Notes: generated by a model from the letters alone, not told the origin. Shown: positions 50,321 through 60,078, counted from the first letter of the stretch. The stretch: 64,000 bases of DNA from Flavihumibacter fluvii (GCF_018595675.2 NZ_CP092333.1:3248001-3312000), one strand, 5' to 3'. Made by a program: numbers and translations.

Positions 50321-53300
50321 TTAAAACCAGCTACCCACAAATGAGCGATAGGCCGGATCGTTATCATTACCCGGGATCCTGCGCTTTCTCCTGCTTACAC
50401 CGATCCTGTGGCGAATCATCGTAACAAAAATCAGCGGAATAAACAGGAATGTTAATGGCGGAATACCCATCATACTAATCCACTTCCCACCGAACTGATT
50501 GCGCATGGGTCTCCTGAGCCTTTCTGCAATGAGGTACATAGCAGGAACAATTACCAGGGTCATAAAGAAGGCAAAGGTCAGACCAAAAATGATGGTCCAT
50601 GATAAGGGTTTCCAGAAAATAGCATTATCACCCCCGAAGAAAATATGCGGATCCAGGTCTGCGAATAAGGTGATGAAATTGATATTGAAACCAACGGCAA
50701 GCGGTATCAATGCCAGGATCGCAGCCATAGCAGTCAACAATACCGGGATGATCCGGGTCTTACCTGCCTGTATCACAGCTTCCCGGGTTTTCATTCCCCT
50801 GGATCGTAGTTCATCGGCAAATTCAATCACCAGGATACCATTCTTTACTACAATACCCGCTAGTCCGATGATACCGATACCTGTCATAACCACACTCACT
50901 GTCATACCTGTAAGTGCAAAGCCAAGTAATACCCCAATAACACTGAAAATTATTTCCGTTAAAATGATGACAGGTTTGCTGATAGAATTAAATTGTAATA
51001 CGAGGATGAAAAGGATCAGCATCAGGGCTATGCCAAGGGCCTTCATCAGGAATGCACCCGTTTCAGCCTGCTGCTCGCCTTCACCGGTTTGTTTGATGTT
51101 GACGCCTTCACCTTTCATAGTGAAACTTGCAATATAGTCTGTAATTCGTTGGTTAACCTCCGTTGGCGTAAACCCTGTTAACACATTCGACCTAAGTGTA
51201 ATTACCCGCTTAAGGTTCTTTCTTTTTACACTTCCCAGTGTGCTGGTAAAGTCAACATTTACCAGGGAACTGATTGGGATCCTTTTTACCTGGCCGCCAC
51301 CAGCCATATCACGGAATACAATATTCATATTCAGCAGGTCAACCAGATTATTCCGTTGGAGTTCACTATTCCTCAATTGAATTTTATATTCATCCTCACC
51401 ATCTTTGATCTTTGAGATTTCACGACCAAACAACGCAGTTCTTATCTGCTGGCCAACCTGCGCAGTTGAAACACCTTCAATCAATGCACGCTCACGGTTA
51501 ATTGTCAATGATATTTCCGGATTATTCAGGTCCACATCCATTTTCAATTCTTCAATACCTGCCACCTGGATGGAATCCAGGTAATTTTTCAGGCTGACTG
51601 CTGTTTTAATCAGGTTATCAAAGTCTTCACTGGATATTTCAATATTCACTGGGGGATCAGTTGGTGGTCCACCCTGTTCCTGTGCCACGCTGAGCTCAGC
51701 ACCCGGTATGCCTTTTACCACAGCGCGCACAGAATCCAATATTGGTTTTGTGGCAACTCCATGGCGCTTTTCAAATTCTACGAAAGATATTTGAATGCGT
51801 GCCAGTTCCGGCCTGGTACTTCTGTCACCGCTCATAGGATCACTTGCACCAACTGCAACATTCGAAATGACAGATTCAACAATTGGGTTTTGCTTTCCAT
51901 TCTCCATGTCCAGCACCTTATACACCCTGCTCTCCAATACTTTGGTAATAGAATCGGTGTAGTTCACCGAGGTGCCAACCGGTAGTTTCATATATACATA
52001 TACAAAGTTCGGATCACCGGCCGGGAAGAATACGACCGGAACTTTCATGGCCACGAAAAAGAACACAGAGAAGACAAGCAATCCGAATGTAGCCACCAGG
52101 AGCCAAACCGGTCGCCACCCTTTCAAGGACCAGCGCAAGAGGTTTTCATAGTGGCTCATGATCCATGGCAACACTTTCTTTTGGAAATTATTAATCAGGT
52201 CAGCAAAAATGAATGTATTTAACAGTGTAAGTATTACGAAAAAGAACAGGATATTACCCCAGAAATAAAACATATTACTCGAACCTGGAATTTTATCAGC
52301 GCCAGCTCCCATGATCATTAAAAGTATGCCCAGTCCAACGGCAATCCACAAGCCTTTTTTCCTGAAAATAGCCGATTTGTTACCAGTATGCTCTTCATGG
52401 TTCATGAAGTCTACAGCGAAAACCGGGTTCATTATAAAGGCCACCACCAGAGAAGCTGCAAGCGTAAAGATCAGCATGGTTGGAAGGTAGATCATGAATT
52501 TACCAATAATGCCCGGCCAGAATAATAAGGGGAAAAATGGGGCAAGGGTGGTGAGGGTACCCGCCAGCACAGGAATAAAAACTTCACCAGCAGCCATCAT
52601 GGCCGATTTCTCAGAATTAATTTTCCCTTTTCCTTCAGTGAAGATTCTATGGGTATTTTCAATTACTACAATGGCATCATCAACGATAATCCCCAAGCCA
52701 AATAAGAGGGCAAAAAGAACCATGAAGTTCAGGGTGACATGGGATCCGGCAATTAAATCAGCAGCGGGTAAGAACAGGAAAGCCACAAACATACTAAGGG
52801 GAACGCTTAGCGCCACAAAGAACGCATTAAGCACACCCATAAAGAACATAAGGATGACCAATACCAGTATAAATCCGATTACAATGGAATTTACCAGGTC
52901 ATTAAAAGAAACACGGGTCGCCACACTTTGATCACCAGTAATGACCAGGTTCAGGTCCTTGGGGAATTGTGTCGCCTTTAATTCATCGACAACTTTCTTC
53001 ACATCATCAGAAGTTTCAATAAGGTTCTCGCCTGCCCTTTTGATGATATTCAGGGTAATTACATTTTTACCATTAAGCCGCGCGAAACTCTCCTTGGTTT
53101 TAATCGTGTCTTTAATGCTGGCAATATCCTTCAGGTAGATCGGTGCGCCGCTTGTATTCCGGACGATCACCTTCTCCAGGTCATAATTTGTTTTGAACTG
53201 CCCTTTGAGCTGCAGGTTCCTTTTCATGGTACCGACTTCGAGCAAACCACCAGAGATGTCGAGGTTTTCGCGTGCAACGGCATTAGCGATATCATCAAAA

Positions 53301-53938
53301 GTTACACTGGCAGCCTGCATACGGGCATTATCAACATTGATCTGGAATTCACGTTCCGGTGCGCCTACCAGGTCCACCCGGTTAATCTGCGGCAGCTCCT
53401 CCAATTTATCCTGTATTTCATCGGCATATTTTTTCAGGCGCACAAGGTCATACTCACCGCTGACATTAACATACATGATAGGCTGTTCTGAGAGGCTGAT
53501 TTCCATCACAGTTGGCTCCTGTGTTAAATCTGTAGGCAGGTCTTTTTTGGCCTTATCCACAGCATCCTTAACTTTTTGCAGGGCAACCTCCGTCTTAACA
53601 TCCGTATCAAATTCTACGGTTATAACACTAAAATCCTGCTGTGACGTGCTGGATACTTTTTTTACCTTGGCTCCCGTAATACCCTTGATTTGTTTTTCAA
53701 TCGGCCGGCTCACCAGGTTTTCGATGTCCTTTGGTGAGTTACCTACATAAATGGTTTGCACATAGATGTTGGGAATTACGACATCCGGGAAACGTTCCTT
53801 CGGTAAAGTAACAAACTGGTACACACCAATAATGCTCACAAAAATCATCATCAGGTAGATGGATGTTTTGTTCTTGATGCTCCAGGTGGTAGGTCCAAAA
53901 TGTTTGAACTTATCTTTTATATTTTCTAAAACACTCAT
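50321..53938 (-). CDS. RND-family efflux permease (inner membrane)
   Basis: A 1205-residue proton-driven pump of the HAE1/AcrB type. It has the N-terminal helix (IYLMMIFVSIIGVYQFVTLP), porter-domain motifs such as TVEFDTDVKTEVALQKVKDA, the helix 4 proton-relay GLGIIVDDAIVVIENTHR with two Asp, and the C-terminal helices (GIIGLAGIVVKNGILVIEFA). Between helix 6 and the second half (about residues 512-592) there are about 80 extra residues with two further hydrophobic segments (LWIAVGLGILLMIMG and NILFFFVILTLLNTFIF). Substrates unknown. Third gene after tolC and the adaptor gene. Confidence 0.94.
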   Translation of the reverse strand: MSVLENIKDKFKHFGPTTWSIKNKTSIYLMMIFVSIIGVYQFVTLPKERFPDVVIPNIYVQTIYVGNSPKDIENLVSRPIEKQIKGITGAKVKKVSSTSQQDFSVITVEFDTDVKTEVALQKVKDAVDKAKKDLPTDLTQEPTVMEISLSEQPIMYVNVSGEYDLVRLKKYADEIQDKLEELPQINRVDLVGAPEREFQINVDNARMQAASVTFDDIANAVARENLDISGGLLEVGTMKRNLQLKGQFKTNYDLEKVIVRNTSGAPIYLKDIASIKDTIKTKESFARLNGKNVITLNIIKRAGENLIETSDDVKKVVDELKATQFPKDLNLVITGDQSVATRVSFNDLVNSIVIGFILVLVILMFFMGVLNAFFVALSVPLSMFVAFLFLPAADLIAGSHVTLNFMVLFALLFGLGIIVDDAIVVIENTHRIFTEGKGKINSEKSAMMAAGEVFIPVLAGTLTTLAPFFPLLFWPGIIGKFMIYLPTMLIFTLAASLVVAFIMNPVFAVDFMNHEEHTGNKSAIFRKKGLWIAVGLGILLMIMGAGADKIPGSSNMFYFWGNILFFFVILTLLNTFIFADLINNFQKKVLPWIMSHYENLLRWSLKGWRPVWLLVATFGLLVFSVFFFVAMKVPVVFFPAGDPNFVYVYMKLPVGTSVNYTDSITKVLESRVYKVLDMENGKQNPIVESVISNVAVGASDPMSGDRSTRPELARIQISFVEFEKRHGVATKPILDSVRAVVKGIPGAELSVAQEQGGPPTDPPVNIEISSEDFDNLIKTAVSLKNYLDSIQVAGIEELKMDVDLNNPEISLTINRERALIEGVSTAQVGQQIRTALFGREISKIKDGEDEYKIQLRNSELQRNNLVDLLNMNIVFRDMAGGGQVKRIPISSLVNVDFTSTLGSVKRKNLKRVITLRSNVLTGFTPTEVNQRITDYIASFTMKGEGVNIKQTGEGEQQAETGAFLMKALGIALMLILFILVLQFNSISKPVIILTEIIFSVIGVLLGFALTGMTVSVVMTGIGIIGLAGIVVKNGILVIEFADELRSRGMKTREAVIQAGKTRIIPVLLTAMAAILALIPLAVGFNINFITLFADLDPHIFFGGDNAIFWKPLSWTIIFGLTFAFFMTLVIVPAMYLIAERLRRPMRNQFGGKWISMMGIPPLTFLFIPLIFVTMIRHRIGVSRRKRRIPGNDNDPAYRSFVGSWF

Positions 53939-53963
53939 ACAATTAGTTTAATGTAACCACCCA

Positions 53964-55109
53964 TTATTTTACTTCAGTGCTGATCAACTGGCCGTCAAAT
54001 AAACCCTGGAAACCTGTCATAATCAATACATCACCGGCTTCAAGGCCTTTATGGATCTCCAGTTTCTCGCCATAGAGCTGACCCATTTCAACCATTCTTT
54101 TCCTGGCTTTAAGTTTGCCATTTTCGTTGGCGGCCACCATAACAAATTTCCCTTTTTCATCATTCTGTAAAAGATTAACGGGAATGGTAACGGCATTCTC
54201 TACAGTATAATCTTCGATCTGTACATTAGCGATCTGGTTAGGCCTCAAACTTTTATCAGCAGGCATTTTTGCCTCCACATAAAAAGAACGGCTGGCAGGA
54301 TCGATCAGTTTTCCGGAGATGCTTACTTTAGTGGCGACTGTTTTGCCGATATCCGGTAAGGTGACCAAAACAGGTTTACCTACTGTAACCTTTTCCAGGT
54401 AGTTTTCGGGAACCTGTGTAATTACTTTAAGGCTGGTTGTATTTACAATCCGGATACCCGCATTTGGCGATCCTGTAAAAGTTTCTCCGACCCTGATATT
54501 CACTTCGTCAGCAACCCCGCTGATCTCTGCATACACGTTGGTCATGGATAATTGCTCATTAAGAACAGTGATCTGGTGTTCGACCTGGTCAACATTATTC
54601 TTGGCACTGATCAGTTGTACCTCCGTACCTATATTCTGGTCCCAAAGGTTTTTCTGGCGCTGGTAAATATTCTGAGCATATTCCAGCTGGGTTTTTGCGG
54701 TCTGGATCTGCTGCCTGATCACTGCATCATCGAGTTTCAGGAGGAGTTTGCCCTTGCTTACCAACTCGCCTTTCTTTACAAAGATGGCTTTAACCTGGCC
54801 ACCCATTCCCCTTGGTGTTACATAGGAAATATTTTCCGCATCAATCTTTCCCTGCAGATCGATATAATGCGTAAAGGGTGCAGTAATTACATTTTCCAGG
54901 GTTACCAGTTTTGGTTTCTCTGCAGGAACCGAACCGGGATCCATCATGGTGATTTCCTTTTCCAGGGTAGCGATCCGCTCAATAGTTTTTGCCTGGTTAT
55001 TTTTTAATTCCTGGAGTTCTGCTTTCTTTTTCTCGAGGTTAGAATTACCGTTACCGGTTCCGCAGGCTACTACCAACAGAACGAGGATTACGGTTGCCAT
55101 CTGCTTCAT
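53964..55109 (-). CDS. RND efflux periplasmic adaptor lipoprotein
   Basis: A 381-residue adaptor that joins the pump to the outer-membrane channel. It has a lipoprotein signal (ILVLLVVACGTGNG), a coiled-coil hairpin after LEKKKAELQELKNNQAKTIE and AKTQLEYAQNIYQRQKNLWD, and the beta-barrel parts with GGQVKAIFVKKGELVSKGKL (lipoyl half) and ADKSLRPNQIANVQIEDYTV. The start at 55109 gives the lipoprotein signal; an ATG 4 codons earlier (55121) is possible. It lies 43 bp after tolC and 25 bp before the pump gene. Confidence 0.94.
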   Translation of the reverse strand: MKQMATVILVLLVVACGTGNGNSNLEKKKAELQELKNNQAKTIERIATLEKEITMMDPGSVPAEKPKLVTLENVITAPFTHYIDLQGKIDAENISYVTPRGMGGQVKAIFVKKGELVSKGKLLLKLDDAVIRQQIQTAKTQLEYAQNIYQRQKNLWDQNIGTEVQLISAKNNVDQVEHQITVLNEQLSMTNVYAEISGVADEVNIRVGETFTGSPNAGIRIVNTTSLKVITQVPENYLEKVTVGKPVLVTLPDIGKTVATKVSISGKLIDPASRSFYVEAKMPADKSLRPNQIANVQIEDYTVENAVTIPVNLLQNDEKGKFVMVAANENGKLKARKRMVEMGQLYGEKLEIHKGLEAGDVLIMTGFQGLFDGQLISTEVK

Positions 55110-55152
55110 GATCGTTTGCATAAAATGCTAATTATAAATTTTCAGGATGTGT

Positions 55153-56511
55153 TTAATAAATTTTACCAACTGCTTTCAGGTAATCGACTTTTGCTACGGC
55201 AGCATCATACAATGCGGAGAAAAGATTTGTCTGGGCTGTAGTTAAATCAGTTTGTGCCTGGTTGATCTCAGTATTTGAGCCAAGTCCCTGGTCGTATTTC
55301 TTTTTTGTCTGGTCAAAAACCGAAGTGGCCAGGTCCATATTCTGGTGCTGGGCATCAACAGCCAGCACTGCATCACGGAAACGGTTTCTGGAAGCGGCCA
55401 CATCATTATCAATACTGAGTTGCAGTGATTTCATGTCAAATTCAGTTTGGCGAAGTGCAGAGCGTGCCTGTTCCATTTGGGCCCTTCGCCGGTTGCCATC
55501 AAATATGGGCACGTTAACCCGCAGGCCGATAGAACTTTGCTGGAACCATTGTCCGCCTTTGAAAAAATCGAACTCATTCCTTTGTGCATTGGTATAATAG
55601 TTACCAAAGGCAGACAAAGTAGGGATGGCCATCATTTTATAGCGTTTCACATTGAATTCATTCAATTGCTTGCCAAGTTGCAGTAATTGGAACTCCCTCC
55701 TGTTCTCATAACTGTAGGCGGTATCCAGGATATCCCGCTTCACCATTTCTTCAGTTATCTGTTCAGACAAAACCAGGCTGTCATTAATGGGCATACCCAT
55801 TAAAACTTTCAGTCCGAGGTAACCATTATTTACCTGGGTTCTTAGTTTAATGCTATCGGTCCGCAGGTTGGTAAGGGTAACACTCACCCTGTCGACATCC
55901 AGCTTTTCAGCAAATCCATTTTTATAGATCTCCCTGGTATCATGCAAGAGCTTTTCGAAGCGGACGATATTGGCATGGAAAAGTTCTACCTGCACTTGCG
56001 CGATGAGCAACTGGTAATAGACTTTGTAAATATTCACAGCAATATTCTCTTCGGTGATCTCGGCATTTTTACGGGCGAAATCCATGGCCGTTTTACGGGC
56101 CTGCAAGCCTACAAAGACCTGTCCATCGAATAGTATCTGGTTCAAATCGGCACCCAATGTTGAACTGTATTGAACACCAAACTTTACCGGGATATAAGTA
56201 CCTGGGGGCTGGCCAAAAAACTCCCCGGGTAAAAGGCTGGTAGGCAATTTTATATTATCCGTGAAGTTAAAAGTTCCATTCACCTGGGGAAGCGCACTGG
56301 CGGTCACTTCACGGTTAACCTGGTCCTGGATGCGAATCTCTTCCAGTGCTTTTTTAACCACATTGCTATTCAGTTTGGCATATTCCACCGCTTCCTTTGC
56401 AGAAAGTTGATGAATTTTCCTGTCCTCCTGGGCGCCTGCTGTTTTAGCAGTAATAACCAATATGCTGGTTATTACAGTTAACAGCCATGCCCACCTGCTT
56501 GTCATTTTCAT
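55153..56511 (-). CDS. TolC-family outer-membrane efflux protein
   Basis: A 452-residue outer-membrane channel of the tripartite efflux system. A signal peptide (WAWLLTVITSILVITAKTAGA) is followed by two halves of the TolC repeat: helices such as AVEYAKLNSNVVKKALEEIR and LDVDRVSVTLTNLRTDSIKL in the first half, GLRVNVPIFDGNRRRAQMEQ and SNTEINQAQTDLTTAQTNLF in the second. It follows tetR by 11 bp. Start at 56511; a second in-frame Met lies 2 codons on. Confidence 0.94.
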   Translation of the reverse strand: MKMTSRWAWLLTVITSILVITAKTAGAQEDRKIHQLSAKEAVEYAKLNSNVVKKALEEIRIQDQVNREVTASALPQVNGTFNFTDNIKLPTSLLPGEFFGQPPGTYIPVKFGVQYSSTLGADLNQILFDGQVFVGLQARKTAMDFARKNAEITEENIAVNIYKVYYQLLIAQVQVELFHANIVRFEKLLHDTREIYKNGFAEKLDVDRVSVTLTNLRTDSIKLRTQVNNGYLGLKVLMGMPINDSLVLSEQITEEMVKRDILDTAYSYENRREFQLLQLGKQLNEFNVKRYKMMAIPTLSAFGNYYTNAQRNEFDFFKGGQWFQQSSIGLRVNVPIFDGNRRRAQMEQARSALRQTEFDMKSLQLSIDNDVAASRNRFRDAVLAVDAQHQNMDLATSVFDQTKKKYDQGLGSNTEINQAQTDLTTAQTNLFSALYDAAVAKVDYLKAVGKIY

Positions 56512-56522
56512 GTTGATCTGGT

Positions 56523-57146
56523 TTATTTCTTTTGTCTTTGTTGTTGGTACTTCAATACCAGTTTATACCCCTTCAGTGAAACAATGCCGAAGAGGTAGTG
56601 TTCCAAAATTTGCTGGCTAATCTGGACGATTGATATATCCTGCCTGTTGAATAAGGTTGGATTAAATGGCAACATCATACTGTCAATGCGCATCAGTGTG
56701 ATGATCTCAATATTCAACTCTGGCCTGTAAAGTTCTTCCTGGATTCCCCTGACCAGGTTATCCCGAATGATATTGTAGACGTAATCGTTCTTGTGCTTGT
56801 CAAAAATTCCAAAGGCTGCCGGATGGTATTTTTTCAGGTCATGTAAAACTGCCGGGTTCATGGTCCGGAACATCTCTTCGACCATTTCCATGGCCTTGAA
56901 CATTTCATCAACTGCGTTCTCTGCAACGGTCCGGTCAACTTCACAACATTCTTCTGATTCAGCAATGATGACCTTTATGACCTCACTAACCAGTTCATCC
57001 TTATCTGCAAAAAACTGGTAAATGGTCTTTTTACTGACCCCAAGAGCACTGGCTATATCGTCCATACTCACACTTCTTATGCCAAACTGCATGAAGAGCT
57101 GGCTTGCTTTTGCCAGGATCCTTTCCTTATTGTCTAACTCGCTCAT
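56523..57146 (-). CDS. TetR/AcrR family transcriptional regulator
   Basis: A 207-residue repressor-type regulator. The N-terminal helix-turn-helix reads KERILAKASQLFMQFGIRSV then MDDIASALGVSKKTIYQFFA, and the C-terminal ligand domain is helical. It is the first gene of the efflux operon. The start at 57146 is supported by a promoter whose -7 element ends at 57156, which leaves an earlier in-frame Met (57158) outside the transcript. An inverted repeat overlapping that promoter suggests autoregulation. Confidence 0.94.
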   Translation of the reverse strand: MSELDNKERILAKASQLFMQFGIRSVSMDDIASALGVSKKTIYQFFADKDELVSEVIKVIIAESEECCEVDRTVAENAVDEMFKAMEMVEEMFRTMNPAVLHDLKKYHPAAFGIFDKHKNDYVYNIIRDNLVRGIQEELYRPELNIEIITLMRIDSMMLPFNPTLFNRQDISIVQISQQILEHYLFGIVSLKGYKLVLKYQQQRQKK

Positions 57147-57155
57147 AATGGAATG

Positions 57156-57194
57156 CAAAACTATGGAAACTTTTTATGTAACCAAAGTTTCCAT
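57156..57194 (-). promoter_or_regulatory. Efflux operon promoter with overlapping operator
   Basis: On the minus strand TTTG (57183-57186) and TAGTTTTG (57156-57163) are 19 bp apart, a full match to the Bacteroidota promoter consensus. A perfect 11-bp inverted repeat (ATGGAAACTTT 57163-57173, AAAGTTTCCAT 57184-57194, 10-bp spacer) covers the -33 region and touches the -7 box. A dimeric TetR bound there would block transcription of tetR-tolC-adaptor-RND. Confidence 0.75.
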
Positions 57195-57307
57195 CATTAA
57201 AAATCACCATTTATCACAAATCTTTAATACAATCCCTCCTACCCCAGTCGTCAAAACACTGCGACAGAATGCGTGAAATAACCGGTGAAGCACTGGTGCC
57301 ATTTTAG

Positions 57308-57315
57308 TAGGTTTG
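57308..57315 (+). promoter_or_regulatory. -7 element of DUF502 gene
   Basis: TAGGTTTG matches TAnnTTTG 16 bp before the ATG at 57332. No good -33 element is seen. Confidence 0.45.
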
Positions 57316-57331
57316 TAGCAGAAACGCAACT

Positions 57332-57979
57332 ATGGACAATACACCGGTGCCTGCTGAACGCTGGCGTTGGAAGAAAATCTTCCAATACTTCATACAGGGC
57401 CTGCTGGTCACTGCACCTGTCGCAATTACTGGTTACCTGATCTTCTGGTTTGTAAGTTCCATAGATAACCTTTTGCCGATTTTCCAGGTACAGGATCCCA
57501 GTGGAAAGTTTATGACCCGGAATTACGGACTGGGTTTCCTGGTGATCATTATGACCCTGATCGTGGTAGGCTACCTGAGTTCCAATTTCATCACCAGCCG
57601 CCTGTTCAGCCTTTTTGACCATTGGCTGGAACGTGCACCTGGCGTGAAGTTCATTTATTCCTCCATCAAGGATTTTTTTGAAGCATTTGCGGGAAATAAA
57701 AAGAAATTCAATAAACCGGTAGCCGTTTCCCTGAACCAGGAAGATGTGTTCCAGATCGGGTTTATTACAGACGAAGATGCCAGTGAATTTGGTTTCAAAG
57801 ATTACATGACCGTTTACATACCCTTTTCCTATTCGTTTGCGGGACAAACCTACCTCGTTCCGCGTTACCGCGTTAGGTCGCTGGACCATATCAAAGCTGC
57901 AGATGCCATGAAATATGTGGTATCTGGTGGCATTGCTGAGCCCGACCATGAACCAGAGGAGCAGCGTTCTGAAAAATAG
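57332..57979 (+). CDS. DUF502 family membrane protein
   Basis: A 215-residue protein of the DUF502 family (COG2928). Two membrane segments (about residues 23-45 VTAPVAITGYLIFWFVSSID, and 68-90 LGFLVIIMTLIVVGYLSS) are followed by the family pattern PGVKFIYSSIKDFFEAF and VFQIGFITDEDASEFGF, with YIPFSYSFAGQTYLVPRYRV later. Function unknown. The phospholipase C-like gene follows by 11 bp, so they likely share a transcript. Confidence 0.93.
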   Translation: MDNTPVPAERWRWKKIFQYFIQGLLVTAPVAITGYLIFWFVSSIDNLLPIFQVQDPSGKFMTRNYGLGFLVIIMTLIVVGYLSSNFITSRLFSLFDHWLERAPGVKFIYSSIKDFFEAFAGNKKKFNKPVAVSLNQEDVFQIGFITDEDASEFGFKDYMTVYIPFSYSFAGQTYLVPRYRVRSLDHIKAADAMKYVVSGGIAEPDHEPEEQRSEK

Positions 57980-57990
57980 CTGGAAATTTT

Positions 57991-58953
57991 ATGGTAAAGT
58001 TGATACTGGCGGCCGCCTTACTGTTGTGGTCGCAGCCATTGTATTGCTGGGGCTTTTATGGACACCGGCTGATCAATGAATATGCCATTTACCTGCTTCC
58101 GCCGCAGTTATTGGTTTTGTATAAACCAGCTTTGGAATATTTGCGCGAACACGCGGTGGATGCAGATAAGCGGCGCTATATCCTGAAGGCAGAAGCACCA
58201 AGGCATTATATTGATATGGATCATTATGGTGAATACCCATTTCAGGAAATACCACGCCGTTGGGAAGATGCCGTGGCCAGATACACTGCAGATAGCCTGC
58301 TGGCCCATGGAATATTACCCTGGCGCATCCAGCAGATGCTGGGGGCTTTAACCCGGGCATTCCGTGAAAAAAACAATGCGGATATCTTAAGGGTATCAGC
58401 AGATCTTGGCCATTATATCGGAGATGCCCATGTACCTCTTCATACCAGTTCAAACCACAACGGGCAGAAGACGGGCCAGCATGGTATCCATGGATTCTGG
58501 GAGAGTCGTTTACCGGAGTTATTTGCGGCGGGGGAATGGGATTTCTTTATGGAAAAGGCAGCATATATCAATAATCCGGGCCAGTACACCTGGGACTGCA
58601 TCCTGGAAAGTGCCGCCGCTGTAGATTCAGTATTACAGTTGGAAGCCCGGTTATCGGCACAAACGCCGGCTAACCAGAAATATGCCTATGAATGGCGTAA
58701 CCAGCAGGTCTTGCGGCAATATTCAACCGGCTACAGTAAAAAATATGAGCAGCTATTGCATGGAATGGTGGAACGGCGCTTGAGAAAAGCCATCCACACA
58801 GTAGCCAGTTTCTGGTATACGGCCTGGGTAAATGCAGGCCAGTCAGACCTTTCAGGGCTTTTGATCACGGACCGGCGGGCAAGAAAAGTACAATTGGACA
58901 GCCTGGACCTATATTGGAGAACCCAAACACCAAAAGGTAAATCCTGCGACTAG
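57991..58953 (+). CDS. Zinc-dependent phospholipase C/S1-P1 nuclease-like protein
   Basis: A 320-residue exported protein. The signal peptide ends in QPLYC, followed by WGFYGHRLINEYAIY, where the mature N-terminal Trp and a His are typical of the zinc site in this fold. Further ligands are in APRHYIDMDHYG and LGHYIGDAHVPLHTSSNHNG, and later in GIHGFWESRLPE (His, Glu). These are the features of the phospholipase C / P1 nuclease superfamily with three zinc ions. Whether it cuts lipids or nucleic acids is not clear. Confidence 0.87.
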   Translation: MVKLILAAALLLWSQPLYCWGFYGHRLINEYAIYLLPPQLLVLYKPALEYLREHAVDADKRRYILKAEAPRHYIDMDHYGEYPFQEIPRRWEDAVARYTADSLLAHGILPWRIQQMLGALTRAFREKNNADILRVSADLGHYIGDAHVPLHTSSNHNGQKTGQHGIHGFWESRLPELFAAGEWDFFMEKAAYINNPGQYTWDCILESAAAVDSVLQLEARLSAQTPANQKYAYEWRNQQVLRQYSTGYSKKYEQLLHGMVERRLRKAIHTVASFWYTAWVNAGQSDLSGLLITDRRARKVQLDSLDLYWRTQTPKGKSCD

Positions 58954-59010
58954 CGGGTGGTGGTTTAATAATTTTTAAGGAAATTGCACACTCACCAAAG
59001 CAAATCTACC

Positions 59011-60078
59011 TTGGTCCACAATTTCAATGCAGGTCCGTCTATCTTGCCAAAAACAGTTTTTCAACAAGCCAGTGAAGCTATCCTTAATTATAATAACATG
59101 GGTCTGTCGATCCTGGAAATTGGTCATCGTACCGATGCCTTCCAGTCGGTTATGGATGAGGCGCAATCGCTGGTGAAAGAACTGATGATGCTGGAAAGCA
59201 ACCGGGAAGTTTTGTTTTTGCATGGCGGCGCATCTACCCAGTTTTTCCAGGTGCCAATGAACCTGCTGGCAGAAAAAGCCACTGCATCTTACCTCGATTG
59301 CGGGGTTTGGGGAAGCAAGGCCATCAAGGAAGCGAAGCTGTATGGAACGGTAGAAGTTGCAGCTTCTTCCAGGGACAGGAACTATTCCTATATTCCTGGC
59401 AATTATACTATCCGGGAAGATGCCGCTTATTTCCACTATACTACTAATAATACTGTTGAAGGAACCCAGATGCATTCAGTACCTGCGACCAATATTCCCC
59501 TGGTGGCTGACATGAGTAGCGACATCTTAAGCACTGTGATGGATTTTAACCGCTTCTCGCTGATCTATGCCGGTGCTCAAAAGAATATCGGGGCCGCCGG
59601 GGTTAACCTGGTGATTGTTGATCCTGAGATATTAGGTAAAACCGGCAGGGCCATGCCTTCAATGATGGATTACAGGGAACACATCAAAAATGGTTCCATG
59701 CTGAATACACCACCTGTATTTGCAGTTTACGTATGCATGCTAACGCTGCGCTGGTTGAAAGAACAAGGCGGCGTTCCTGCCATACAAAAGATCAACGAAC
59801 GGAAAGCAAAACTCCTGTATGACACCATCGACCAGTACCCGGTATTTAATGGAGTTGTGGCAAAAGAGGACCGCAGCCTGATGAATGCTGTATTCACCAT
59901 CAATGATCCGGAAGTGGAAAAGGAATTTATTGCAACCTGCAAGGCCAACAATTTATATGGCGTAAAAGGTCATCGCTCTGTGGGTGGCTTCAGGATCAGC
60001 ATGTATAATGCCCTTCCCTTCGAAAGTGTTGTGGTACTGACCGACCTTATGAAAGAATTCGCCAATAAAAAAGGATAA
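59011..60078 (+). CDS. serC: Phosphoserine transaminase
   Basis: Converts 3-phosphohydroxypyruvate to 3-phosphoserine in serine synthesis, and acts in pyridoxal phosphate synthesis in some bacteria; PLP-dependent. The 355-residue protein shows VHNFNAGPSILPKTVFQQAS, GLSILEIGHRTDAFQ, EVLFLHGGASTQFFQVPMNL, the PLP lysine in YAGAQKNIGAAG and the end GHRSVGGFRISMYNALP. The start is TTG at 59011, giving the usual VHNFNAGPS opening; an in-frame TTG at 58984 would add nine residues. serA is not adjacent. Confidence 0.95.
   Translation: MVHNFNAGPSILPKTVFQQASEAILNYNNMGLSILEIGHRTDAFQSVMDEAQSLVKELMMLESNREVLFLHGGASTQFFQVPMNLLAEKATASYLDCGVWGSKAIKEAKLYGTVEVAASSRDRNYSYIPGNYTIREDAAYFHYTTNNTVEGTQMHSVPATNIPLVADMSSDILSTVMDFNRFSLIYAGAQKNIGAAGVNLVIVDPEILGKTGRAMPSMMDYREHIKNGSMLNTPPVFAVYVCMLTLRWLKEQGGVPAIQKINERKAKLLYDTIDQYPVFNGVVAKEDRSLMNAVFTINDPEVEKEFIATCKANNLYGVKGHRSVGGFRISMYNALPFESVVVLTDLMKEFANKKG

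Noticed and set aside
50499-51137. 212-residue plus-strand open frame inside the RND gene
   Set aside because: Antisense shadow of a clearly coding gene.
57251-57949. 232-residue open frame on the minus strand
   Set aside because: Antisense to the well-recognised DUF502 gene; no family pattern and no plausible start context.
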